The position numbers and the translations under genes are program-made. The notes beneath the pieces are model-generated. The model was given only the letters and a program-made list of their open reading frames with translations, was not told the DNA's origin and made no database searches. Below are positions 1 through 6,416 of a stretch of DNA of 8,223 bases, one piece after another. The DNA is taken from positions 1 to 8,223 of the forward strand of contig JAFZAR010000105.1 in the NCBI GenBank assembly GCA_017557085.1, given 5' to 3'. The first letter of the stretch is position 1. Each line of letters starts with the position of its first letter. The DNA is from Verrucomicrobiota bacterium. Lineage in GTDB: Bacteria > Verrucomicrobiota > Verrucomicrobiia > Limisphaerales > UBA1412.

Positions 1-134
1 CGAGTGCCTTCCTGCCAGATATTGAATGACAGGACACTCATCGTTTGAGGCTCGGACTTGTGGCAGCAGGTTGAACAACATCCTCCCAGCATGGGGATTA
101 CCAATGACAGAACAAAAAATAATGACTTTTTCAT
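1..134 (-). CDS. Endonuclease/exonuclease/phosphatase-like lipoprotein, N-terminal fragment
   Basis: The reverse strand from an ATG at 134-132 gives 44 codons without a stop and runs off the left edge. The product begins MKKSLFFVLSLVIPMLGGCC: two lysines, a hydrophobic stretch and an L-G-G-C lipobox with the modified cysteine at residue 19, so it should be a lipid-anchored exported protein. After a Cys-rich linker (CCSTCCHK) residues 32-43 read MSVLSFNIWQEG. This matches the first beta strand of the endonuclease/exonuclease/phosphatase (EEP, DNase I-like) superfamily, where the Asn of SFNIW lies in the metal-binding active site. Only that strand is visible, so phosphodiesterase, nuclease or sphingomyelinase-like activity cannot be told apart. 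No clear Shine-Dalgarno precedes the ATG. The gene is divergent from the pseudopilin gene, with 169 bp between the start codons. The lipoprotein signal is confident; the enzyme family rests on about 12 residues. Confidence 0.72.
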   Translation of the reverse strand, partial: MKKSLFFVLSLVIPMLGGCCSTCCHKSEPQTMSVLSFNIWQEGT

Positions 135-303
135 CCACAGCTATCTTGTGAAAAAACAGCCAAAAGGTCAAGTGGAACCTGTTTTTGGAAGATTTTGAAA
201 GCTCTTGGTATTTTTCTTGTTTTTCTTTGAAGGAAATGTTGATTTACAGTCAAAATTCGAGCAAACTAAGGGCTGTTATATTGCCTCATCGGAGGACTTG
301 AAA
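135..303. promoter_or_regulatory. Divergent intergenic region with an imperfect inverted repeat
   Basis: This AT-rich spacer separates the divergent lipoprotein and pseudopilin genes and must hold both promoters. An imperfect inverted repeat lies at 160-188: CCAAAAGGT pairs with ACC...TTTTGG across an 8-nt loop, with a 3-nt bulge. It could be an operator shared by the two genes, but that is a guess. A TATATT hexamer at 277-282 resembles a -10 box but has no convincing -35 partner at 17 nt, and it would put the transcript start almost on top of the ribosome binding site. I therefore do not call a specific promoter. Confidence 0.3.
291..295 (+). promoter_or_regulatory. Shine-Dalgarno site that fixes the pseudopilin start
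   Basis: GGAGG lies 8 nt before the ATG at 304. The open frame extends upstream to a TTG at 205, but the residues added there are not signal-like and would push the pseudopilin signal 33 residues inwards. The Shine-Dalgarno position and the protein family both support 304 as the start. Confidence 0.85.
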
Positions 304-1095
304 ATGAGTAAAAAAACGAGCGCTTTTACATTGATCGAACTCCTGGTGGTTATCGCCATCATCGCTATTCTGGCTGGAATGATCCTTCCGGCTTTGTCCA
401 AAGCAAAATCCAAAGCTCAACAGACCCAGTGCGTCAGCAACTTAAAACAGCTGCAGCTGGCCTCTATGATGTGGTCTCAGGATAATGAGGACAGACTGAT
501 CCCCAATCTCCAGAGCTATGCCGCCGCTACCACAAATGATTGCTGGATCAACGGCCTCATGGGGTTAGACAGTGAGAGGATCACCGATTCCACCAACGAT
601 GCTTATATCAAATCCGGTCGTCTTTGGCCTTATAACAAAGCAGTCCAGATTTATCGCTGTCCCGCTGATCAGTATATGGTCACCTTCAACGGCAAGCCTT
701 TCCGCCGCATCCGCAGCTATGCCATGAACTGCTACATGAACGGTGCCGATGTCGGATACGAACAAGGACAGAGCCGCTCCGGCGAGTTTCAGCTGAACAA
801 GAAAAGCTCCGATATCAGAAGACCTTCCGGAGAATATGTGTTTATAGATGAACATGAACTCTCCATTGAGGATGGTCACTTTGGTTTTTCTCCCAAAGGC
901 GATAACTTTTATAATTATCCTGCGACCCGTCACAATGCGGGCGGCGCGTTCAGTTTTGCTGATGGTCACGCGGAGGCTACTCGCTGGAAAGATCCCCGCA
1001 CGATGAAGATCAATGCGAATCCGACCGCTTCACCCAACAATCCGGACTTGAAGAAGATGCAGGAGCATATTGCTACAAGGCTTTATAATAATTAG
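304..1095 (+). CDS. Type II secretion/type IV pilus pseudopilin-like protein with H-X9-DG domain
   Basis: This 263-residue protein begins MSKKTSAFTLIELLVVIAII, a class III (prepilin) signal. A prepilin peptidase would cut between Ala7 and Phe8 and methylate the Phe. Glu at position +5 of the mature protein is present, as pilin assembly requires. Residue -1 is Ala instead of the usual Gly, which is common in this PVC family. Residues 8-29 form the hydrophobic helix that anchors the protein in the inner membrane before assembly. The C-terminal half carries H210-(9 residues)-D220-G221, the 'prepilin-type processing-associated H-X9-DG' motif, within RHNAGGAFSFADGHAE. Genomes of Lentisphaerota, Planctomycetota and Verrucomicrobiota carry many such proteins, and their individual roles are mostly unknown. 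The last ~40 residues are polar and rich in Asn, Lys and Pro. The gene appears monocistronic: it has its own Shine-Dalgarno and a terminator 48 bp after the stop. It may take part in exporting the large proteins encoded next to it, but only proximity suggests this. Confidence 0.9.
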   Translation: MSKKTSAFTLIELLVVIAIIAILAGMILPALSKAKSKAQQTQCVSNLKQLQLASMMWSQDNEDRLIPNLQSYAAATTNDCWINGLMGLDSERITDSTNDAYIKSGRLWPYNKAVQIYRCPADQYMVTFNGKPFRRIRSYAMNCYMNGADVGYEQGQSRSGEFQLNKKSSDIRRPSGEYVFIDEHELSIEDGHFGFSPKGDNFYNYPATRHNAGGAFSFADGHAEATRWKDPRTMKINANPTASPNNPDLKKMQEHIATRLYNN

Positions 1096-1143
1096 ACTTT
1101 TGTCATAAATTCTTAAACAAACAAAAAACATCGAGCTTATTGA

Positions 1144-1174
1144 GACTGCCGTCAGAGTGCGGCAGTCTTTTTTT
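1144..1174 (+). terminator. Intrinsic terminator of the pseudopilin gene
   Basis: GACTGCCG (1144-1151) pairs with CGGCAGTC (1160-1167) in an 8-bp stem with an 8-nt loop, followed directly by seven Ts (1168-1174). It lies 48 bp after the pseudopilin stop codon. Its CTGCCG/CGGCAG core is shared with the hairpins at 1322 and 1500, so it is also the first member of the tandem repeat family. Confidence 0.9.
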
Positions 1175-1321
1175 AATCAAATAAAAAAAGATTTTTTACT
1201 GATAAAAATATTGCGTTTTGGTTGAAAATATCGGATACTGATTCTTGCTGATACGTTGAGAGCACTTTTAAAGTGTTTTCATGATGTATCCGCTTAGTAT
1301 ATTCATTATGTTCATTAGAGG
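1146..1321 (+). repeat. Tandem intergenic unit, copy 1 (176 bp)
   Basis: This copy contains, in order, the CTGCCG hairpin and T-tract, an A-run/GATTTTTT stretch, AAAATATTGCGTTT, the GCTGATACGTTGAG element (1248-1261), a stem-loop, and a 20-nt stretch at 1298-1317 that is identical to 1476-1495 in copy 2. The distance to the same point in copy 2 is 176 bp. Most of copy 1 can be aligned to copy 2 by eye with few indels, so the two arose by tandem duplication. Confidence 0.85.
1211..1239 (+). promoter_or_regulatory. Putative promoter P1 of repeat unit 1
   Basis: TTGCGT (1211-1216), a 17-nt spacer, then GATACT (1234-1239). The hexamers match the sigma70 consensus only in part (TTG of the -35; four of six in the -10). 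Support comes from identical spacing in units 2 and 3. The expected transcript start is near 1246, just before the GATACG stem. Confidence 0.45.
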
Positions 1322-1354
1322 CTGCCGTTTCGGGTGAAACGGCAGTTCTTTTTT
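1246..1354 (+). ncRNA. Putative small RNA, copy 1 (~109 nt)
   Basis: The predicted transcript runs from about 1246 to the T-tract at 1354. It can fold into an outer stem GATAC (1250-1254)/GTATC (1286-1290) that encloses a 10-bp hairpin (1258-1267 with 1271-1280, including three G-U pairs). A single-stranded AT-rich stretch follows, and then a 10-bp intrinsic terminator. There is no credible reading frame. It matches no RNA family I recognise. The 5' end depends on a moderate promoter match. It could instead be a fossil leader left by duplication of the large gene's promoter region. Confidence 0.42.
1322..1354 (+). terminator. Intrinsic terminator 2
   Basis: CTGCCGTTTC (1322-1331) pairs perfectly with GAAACGGCAG (1336-1345) around a GGGT loop, and TTCTTTTTT (1346-1354) follows. 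It is 227 bp after the pseudopilin stop and beyond that gene's own terminator, so it probably ends a transcript that starts inside repeat unit 1. Confidence 0.9.
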
Positions 1355-1391
1355 AAACAGCAAAAAAAGATTTTTTTTACTAACAAAAATA

Positions 1392-1420
1392 TTGCGTTTC
1401 AGCCAAAAATATTGCAAAAT
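1392..1420 (+). promoter_or_regulatory. Putative promoter P2 of repeat unit 2
   Basis: TTGCGT (1392-1397), a 17-nt spacer, then CAAAAT (1415-1420), again exactly 10 nt before GATACG (1431). The -10 is poorer than in units 1 and 3, so this copy may be weaker. The expected start is near 1427. Confidence 0.35.
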
Positions 1421-1426
1421 AATTTC

Positions 1427-1534
1427 CGCTGATACGTTGAGGCTCTTTAAGTGTCTCTATAATGTATCTGTTTTGTATATTCATTATGTTCATTATGCGC
1501 TGCCGTCTCGAGTGAGACGGCAGTTCTTTTTTTT
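1427..1534 (+). ncRNA. Putative small RNA, copy 2 (~108 nt)
   Basis: The design matches copy 1: outer stem GATAC (1431-1435)/GTATC (1465-1469), a shorter inner stem GAGGC (1439-1443)/GTCTC (1453-1457), a shared AT-rich linker and a 10-bp terminator. The inner stem has changed sequence relative to copy 1 but still pairs, which suggests selection on structure. The function is unknown, and the 5' end is inferred only by alignment to copy 1. Confidence 0.4.
1500..1534 (+). terminator. Intrinsic terminator 3
   Basis: CTGCCGTCTC (1500-1509) pairs with GAGACGGCAG (1514-1523) around GAGT, followed by TTCTTTTTTTT (1524-1534). Relative to terminator 2, one stem pair changed from T-A to C-G with pairing kept. 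It insulates the large gene from upstream transcription, unless read-through is regulated. Confidence 0.9.
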
Positions 1535-1565
1535 GAAGGAGAGAGGATTTTACAGATAAAAGAGG

Positions 1566-1594
1566 TTGATTTTTCGGCTGAAATAACAGATACT
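1566..1594 (+). promoter_or_regulatory. Putative promoter P3 of the large exported protein
   Basis: TTGATT (1566-1571), a 17-nt spacer, then GATACT (1589-1594), with a predicted start near 1601 and an untranslated leader of about 97 nt. It is the only candidate of this layout between terminator 3 and the start codon, and its -10 is the same as in P1. Confidence 0.45.
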
Positions 1595-1600
1595 CTCTCT

Positions 1601-1697
1601 CGTTGATACGTCTGAAAGGGTTCCTGTCAAAAGCCTTTTCGGCGAAGAAAGATTTTCTTTCGTAATTTGTTGATATCAAACAATAATAGAAAATACA
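1601..1697 (+). promoter_or_regulatory. Structured 5' leader of the large gene, with a palindrome
   Basis: The leader starts with the GATACG element common to the three units. It can form two hairpins, GAAAGGG (1614-1620)/CCTTTTC (1634-1640) and GAAAG (1647-1651)/CTTTC (1657-1661). A perfect 10-bp palindrome TTGATATCAA (1670-1679) sits 18 nt before the start codon and could be an operator, or its TATC could close a stem with GATA at 1605. No Shine-Dalgarno is visible; the last 20 nt are A-rich. Confidence 0.35.
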
Positions 1698-4600
1698 ATG
1701 AATAAAAAATTGATGTTCCTGACAGCGCTGATGAGTGCCGCGATCATGACGCAGGCCGGTGTGCTGTTTACAGAAGACTGGAACGATCCTGTCTCTTCTC
1801 CGGAAGAGCTGGACGCGTCCCGGTGGAGAGCTGACGATGGATGTTTTGGTTCCGGTATTTACAGTGATTGTAAAGGAACCTTTAAATTCTATGCGGGTGC
1901 TGGCGATAACCGCCTTTATATCGAAGGTGAAAACAACGGAGAAGGTGACCTCAAAGGCTGGTGGCCCGGTTACGCGTTGGTAACGGTGCCGACTTTCGAG
2001 GCCAGTGTGGATAAAGTCCTGGTAGTGGAAACGAGTCGCGCTGTCCATGAGCAATCCATAGTCAGTGGTTCGGCTACGCGTACCGGCATCTGGCTGATCG
2101 CGCCGGATAAATCCAAATGGCTCCTGATCTCTGATGACTGGGGCGAATGCAACTGGGGTTACAATCCTTACTCCGGAACCTCTGTGGATTATCCTGTAAA
2201 TAATCCGGGCGGAGTAGGTTATGATATTCCGGCGTTCAATAGTATTTTTGCGGAGAATGTGCATGGTGATCTGAATCTGCGCATTGCCGCTGATGGTTCC
2301 AATGCCTGGTTCTATATGCAGGATCCCAACGCCGAGGATCCCAAATGGGTTTACGGCGGTTCTATCCGTTTGAACTTCAGCGAGAATATCGCGGTTGGTA
2401 TGGGCGTGTATGCCCGCGCTCCGAAGAGCGACAGCGGACTGGGGGACTATGTGAGCGGTGCTTTCGGACCTCTGACAGTTTCCTCACTGGACGCGGTCTA
2501 TTTCGCGAAGAGCAATGTAAATATTCCGGAAGGAACCAGTTATACAGCTACTGTCAAGATTTCCGAGGATGCGACACCGGCTACAGTCACATTGACCAGC
2601 GGTGATCCGACTAAACTGACCTTTGAAGGCGGCGCGACAGTCACGACCCTCAGTTTTGCCAAAGGTGAGACAGCGAAAGAGGTTGAAGTGTTCTCTATCG
2701 CTTCCGGCAGAGCGACTATTGAAATGACCGGTTCTGATAATCTTTGGGTGAAAGCACCTCTGACGGTGACTTGCCCGGAGGCCGAAGGCGTGAAGATGGA
2801 AGACAGCTTCGATGGTGATTCCATCAATACAGACCTTTGGAGCATCAGTGATGCCGGTTACGAGACCGGTTACACCTCTGAAGATTTCTTCGGTGTGAAG
2901 AACGGCCAGTTGGTCACGGAAAACATGGTGGCGACCAAGAACTACTGGGGCGGCAAGAGCTTGCTGAGCAAGCAGACCTTCCTGGGCAGCACCGAGACAT
3001 CCCTGAAGATCACCGTTGATTTCGACCAGATCGTCAGACAGACCGGTGTGGCTTTCTGTGGTGGTTTGATCCTGCGCAACGCGGACAATTCCAAGTTCTT
3101 CGCGATCCGCAACAACCGTGGTGAAGGCGGCTGGCAGTACAATGTGGCCAAAGGCGCTTCCGGCACCAAGGTGGGTATAGACAGTGACGCTGCGGGTGTT
3201 CTGGAAGTTATTTACAATGGCGTATCTCTGACCATGTATTTGAATGGTAATCAGATCGCTTCCACTTCCTGGGTCTGCAACGATCCGATGTACATCGAGC
3301 TGGGCTTCTATGCTCGTGAAGAGGGTGCTTCCGGTCACGGTGCTATCAACAGCGTGAAGGTGGAAAACTTCAAGTCCGCTTATCCGACAGGACATATATC
3401 TCCTTCCACAGTCAGAACATATCCGTATTTTGGCGACTTTACGGCAAATCTTGAGATCACACTGCCGGAAGAAGCTGTAGCCGCTTCCGACGTGACAGTG
3501 ACTTTGACCTCTGAGGATCCGAGCATCGCTACTCCTGATGTTTCTGAGATCGTTTTCGAGCAAAATGGTGAACTGACTCAATATGTTGCGATTCGCGGCA
3601 ATGCAGTCGGACAGACCACGATCAAATTGTCTGCCGATCTGGATTGGCTGACTATTCCCAGCGCGAATGTCAGGGTTTATTCTGCTCCGGATACTCTTTT
3701 CAATGATGATTTCAGCAGCGGTACGCTTGCTTCCTCCAAGTGGACACAGATCAGTCGTCCCGGTGCCGGCGGTTCCGCCAAGAACGTCAGCTTCGGTGTG
3801 GTAGATGATTGGCTGATGAAGGGTTCTTTTGACTGTGCGACCGAAAACTATCCGGTCGAGGTGGAGCAGATCAATGAGACTTTCTATCCTACCGAGGCGA
3901 ATCCGATCGTGTTTGAATACACTCAGGGTCCCATAGCCGGTTTAGGTTCTTCCATCTGTGTTCTGGGCAATATTGTCAATGATGACAGCGGCGCTGCCTG
4001 CTCCTTCGGTTACTTCCGTGGAGATAAGAGCGGCTGGAATATGGTGCCGGGTTATGACTTCGGCTCAACGGCCAAAGTCCTCAATATGGACCGCTTCCTG
4101 GATAACGGCACCCATCGTGTCCGTATGCTGATCGATGGCAAGAATGTCTATGTTTATGTGGATGATATTTATGGCGGTTCCATGAGCTTCGCGGCCAATG
4201 CGGTCAGACTGGAACTGGGTGCTATGGCCTACAAGGTCAACAATCATGTGGAATGCGAGTTCAGTGATGTTTATGTTTATGGTGTGCCGACCATCAGCAT
4301 CAGCCCTGAGAGCATGAGTCTGGCTATCGGTCCGGATTCCGCTGATGCCGATCAGGTGTTCATGTTCACCTCCAAGGTCATCCGCGAGGCTGGAACTCAG
4401 ATCACTCTGACGATGGACGACGCGAACATCGCCGCCTTTGATACAGGCGCGACCAAGGTCGTTACTCTCAATGCTTCTTCACCGGACCCGGTAGCGGTCA
4501 GCGTGAAGAAAGTCGCTGCCGGCAGCACATTCTTTACCATCACGAATGATAAAGATTATGTTCAGACGACAGATACCGTCACCGTTGACATCGTTGATAA

Positions 4601-6365
4601 TGGTGAACTCCTTCTGGATGAATACTTCTACGACGATCCGCTGGATGCGAATGTCTGGACCCTGGACCGCAACGGTTTTGAGGTCTCTCAATATCCGGGC
4701 GCGACCGGTGACCTGGGAGTTTATCCCGGTTACGGTGTGATGATGGACTTCACCCTGACAGAGAACTATTGGGGCGGAGCCGCTTACTACACCAAAGAAG
4801 GTTACAAGGCCAGCAAACTGAATCCGCTGACCCTGATCGTGGATCGTGAATCGTTCAGCTACGCGGATGGTGCCACCGGCGGACGCTGCTCCATCGGTAT
4901 CGGTACCGGTGATCACTCCAAGTGGGTGCTCATTTCTGAATCCTGCGACAGCAGTGCCTATAAAGGCTGGGGCTGGAACAAGCTGACCGGCGCGGCCAAT
5001 GATAAATCCGCGGGCGCGGCCAATGTGATCGATGCCTTCTCCAGCATGACCGATAAAGGCCATCACTTTATCAAGCTCGTGGCCGATGGCGGCACCGTTG
5101 CGGTGTATCTGGATGATGTCCTGGGTGTGACTTTGGACTTCCCGGTTACAGAGGATATCCACTTCAGCTTTGGTGTGTACGCGCGCCAGGCCGGTGACAA
5201 TACCGCTTCCACATTCAATAATGTGAAGATTTACGGCACAGACATTCCGGCTCCGAATCCTCCGGAAATCGTTGCGAATCCGGCCGATGTTCTGGTAGCT
5301 CCGGGACAGCCCGTGAGCTTCACGGTCGTGGCCACAGGCGGCGATCTGACCTACACCTGGTTCAAAGACGGTACGCCGATTGATTACATCAGCGATCCGA
5401 CTTACACCATCGCCGAAACGACACTGGCTGATGTCGGTGAGTACACGGTCGAAGTCAGCAATGTCTCCGGCAAGGCGGTCAGCGCTCCGGCCAAACTGGC
5501 TCTGATCGACGGCAATCTCCTCTTCTCCGACTACTTCAAAGGTCCGGAACTGGGCGAAGGCTGGGTCATTGATCCGACTCCGTATGAAGCCAGCAATCCG
5601 AACGGCAACGGTACATTGGAATATACGGTCAACAACGGCTTAGACATCAGCTTCAAGCTGACAGACAATTACTGGGGTGGACGCACGTTCTACGCGGATC
5701 AGCTCTTCACCGCCAGCGCAGATAATCCGCTGACAATGATGGTGGATCGCGAGAGCTTCAGCATCGCGGCCGGTGCGACCGGTGCCCGCTGCGCTATCAT
5801 CCTCAGCAATGAAGATCACAGCAAGTGGATCCAGTTCTCCGACAGCAGCGATAACGCTCCGGGTTACATTGGCTGGGGCTGGAACAAGAAGACCGGTGGT
5901 CCTAATGACAAGGACAACGGCGCTCCCAATACTGTTGCCGCGTTCGCGGGCTTCAAAGACAAGGGACATCACATCATTACCGTGGTGATGGACGGCGAAA
6001 ACGCGGTCTTCACTATTGATGGTGTCGAAGGTCTGACCCTCGACTTCCCGGTCAGCGAAGGCATCCGCCTGGGTGTGGCAGTCTTTGCCCGTGCGGTACC
6101 CGATGCCACTCAGATGGTCTTCAAGAGCGTCAACATCTGGAACGAAGGAGAACCGACTCCGCCGACAGATCTGGAACTGTTCTACAGTGTTGAAGACGGC
6201 GATCTGGTCCTCCGTTGGGAAGCTGTCTCCGGCGCAAGCCTGGAAGTGGCCCCGACAGCCGACAGCGCCAGCTGGACGATCATGGAAGCTGAACTGGTGG
6301 GCGGTGCCTGGCAGTGCAGAGTCCCGATGACGGGAGCCGCTGCGTTCTATCGTCTGACGAAGTAA
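1698..6365 (+). CDS. Very large modular exported protein, probably cell-surface or extracellular
   Basis: This 1555-residue protein starts with a Sec signal peptide (MNKK, hydrophobic 5-16, cleavage likely after TQA20). Five related beta-rich modules follow at about 22-264, 365-561, 665-862, 970-1186 and 1273-1490. Each starts like (L/V)F.(D/E)(D/E)(F/W) and ends in a V.(I/V)(Y/W) strand, reminiscent of LamG/concanavalin-like jelly rolls. Modules 2, 4 and 5 carry NYWGG. Modules 4 and 5 also share DHSKW, GWGWNK.TG..ND, LDFPV.E and FARA-type motifs; modules 1 and 3 are diverged. Spacers at 265-364, 562-664 and 863-969 look like Calx-beta/BIg-type domains (TVTLTS.DP). Residues 1187-1272 form an Ig-like domain without Cys (YTWFKDG, AD.GEYTVEVSN). 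The last 65 residues end AAAFYRLTK, a tail seen on Verrucomicrobial exoproteins. No catalytic motif, LPXTG or PEP-CTERM anchor is evident, so adhesion or glycan binding is an inference. It lacks a Shine-Dalgarno. The reading frame is intact, followed by a terminator. Confidence 0.92.
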   Translation: MNKKLMFLTALMSAAIMTQAGVLFTEDWNDPVSSPEELDASRWRADDGCFGSGIYSDCKGTFKFYAGAGDNRLYIEGENNGEGDLKGWWPGYALVTVPTFEASVDKVLVVETSRAVHEQSIVSGSATRTGIWLIAPDKSKWLLISDDWGECNWGYNPYSGTSVDYPVNNPGGVGYDIPAFNSIFAENVHGDLNLRIAADGSNAWFYMQDPNAEDPKWVYGGSIRLNFSENIAVGMGVYARAPKSDSGLGDYVSGAFGPLTVSSLDAVYFAKSNVNIPEGTSYTATVKISEDATPATVTLTSGDPTKLTFEGGATVTTLSFAKGETAKEVEVFSIASGRATIEMTGSDNLWVKAPLTVTCPEAEGVKMEDSFDGDSINTDLWSISDAGYETGYTSEDFFGVKNGQLVTENMVATKNYWGGKSLLSKQTFLGSTETSLKITVDFDQIVRQTGVAFCGGLILRNADNSKFFAIRNNRGEGGWQYNVAKGASGTKVGIDSDAAGVLEVIYNGVSLTMYLNGNQIASTSWVCNDPMYIELGFYAREEGASGHGAINSVKVENFKSAYPTGHISPSTVRTYPYFGDFTANLEITLPEEAVAASDVTVTLTSEDPSIATPDVSEIVFEQNGELTQYVAIRGNAVGQTTIKLSADLDWLTIPSANVRVYSAPDTLFNDDFSSGTLASSKWTQISRPGAGGSAKNVSFGVVDDWLMKGSFDCATENYPVEVEQINETFYPTEANPIVFEYTQGPIAGLGSSICVLGNIVNDDSGAACSFGYFRGDKSGWNMVPGYDFGSTAKVLNMDRFLDNGTHRVRMLIDGKNVYVYVDDIYGGSMSFAANAVRLELGAMAYKVNNHVECEFSDVYVYGVPTISISPESMSLAIGPDSADADQVFMFTSKVIREAGTQITLTMDDANIAAFDTGATKVVTLNASSPDPVAVSVKKVAAGSTFFTITNDKDYVQTTDTVTVDIVDNGELLLDEYFYDDPLDANVWTLDRNGFEVSQYPGATGDLGVYPGYGVMMDFTLTENYWGGAAYYTKEGYKASKLNPLTLIVDRESFSYADGATGGRCSIGIGTGDHSKWVLISESCDSSAYKGWGWNKLTGAANDKSAGAANVIDAFSSMTDKGHHFIKLVADGGTVAVYLDDVLGVTLDFPVTEDIHFSFGVYARQAGDNTASTFNNVKIYGTDIPAPNPPEIVANPADVLVAPGQPVSFTVVATGGDLTYTWFKDGTPIDYISDPTYTIAETTLADVGEYTVEVSNVSGKAVSAPAKLALIDGNLLFSDYFKGPELGEGWVIDPTPYEASNPNGNGTLEYTVNNGLDISFKLTDNYWGGRTFYADQLFTASADNPLTMMVDRESFSIAAGATGARCAIILSNEDHSKWIQFSDSSDNAPGYIGWGWNKKTGGPNDKDNGAPNTVAAFAGFKDKGHHIITVVMDGENAVFTIDGVEGLTLDFPVSEGIRLGVAVFARAVPDATQMVFKSVNIWNEGEPTPPTDLELFYSVEDGDLVLRWEAVSGASLEVAPTADSASWTIMEAELVGGAWQCRVPMTGAAAFYRLTK

Positions 6366-6379
6366 TACGCTTGATTTGC

Positions 6380-6404
6380 GGGCGCTTTCCCGGTGAGAGC
6401 GCTC
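6380..6404 (+). other. Strong 3' UTR hairpin without T-tract
   Basis: GGGCGCTTTC (6380-6389) pairs along 10 bp, with two G-U pairs, with GAGAGCGCTC (6395-6404) around a CCGGT loop. It lies 15 bp after the stop of the large gene and just before the terminator. With no T-tract it is more likely a transcript-stabilising 3' structure than a terminator. Confidence 0.6.
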
Positions 6405-6416
6405 ACTGACCAAGAA

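Larger units (their letters stand above)
1322..1499 (+). repeat. Tandem intergenic unit, copy 2 (178 bp)
   Basis: This is the closest relative of copy 1. It shares the hairpin plus TTCTTTTTT, an A-run/GATTTTTTTT stretch, AAAATATTGCGTTTC, CGCTGATACGTTGAG, AATGTATC and the 20-nt stretch at 1476-1495. It ends where the third hairpin begins at 1500. Confidence 0.85.
1500..1697 (+). repeat. Tandem intergenic unit, copy 3 (diverged, leads into the large gene)
   Basis: Copy 3 starts with a hairpin almost identical to that of copy 2, then diverges. The order and spacing of its landmarks still match: a TTG-hexamer (1566-1571), 17 nt, GATACT (1589-1594), 10 nt, then GATACG (1605-1610). It lacks the 20-nt stretch and any following terminator, and runs instead into the start codon of the large exported protein. 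Confidence 0.65.

Noticed and set aside
205..303. Upstream TTG start that would lengthen the pseudopilin by 33 residues
   Set aside because: The ATG at 304 has an ideal Shine-Dalgarno, and prepilin signals start within a few residues of the N-terminus.
1284..1514. Short reading frames of 17 codons (ATGTAT...TGA) at matching positions in repeat units 1 and 2, running into the terminator hairpins like leader peptides
   Set aside because: All seven codons that differ between the copies differ at first or second positions, and every change is non-synonymous. There is no Shine-Dalgarno, and the shared frame simply follows from the lack of indels. This is the opposite of what a selected peptide would show.
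1322..1534. Tandem riboswitch or attenuator of the large gene
   Set aside because: I could not match a known aptamer consensus, and no clear antiterminator pairing was found. The promoter-like elements between the terminators and the gene make independent short transcripts a simpler reading. Not excluded, only not supported.
1146..1697. CRISPR array or insertion-sequence ends
   Set aside because: The units are about 177 bp with T-tracted hairpins, too long for CRISPR repeats. There are no spacers of constant length, no terminal inverted repeats and no transposase gene.
1380..2264. 294-codon open frame on the minus strand across the repeat units and the start of the large gene
   Set aside because: It would read through the terminators, the leader and the signal peptide region antisense, and its product shows low-complexity shadow composition. 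No start signal was found.
2484..3581. 365-codon open frame on the minus strand
   Set aside because: It lies wholly inside the large exported protein gene, whose repeats, signal peptide and paralogue support the plus strand. The antisense translation has no recognisable family features.
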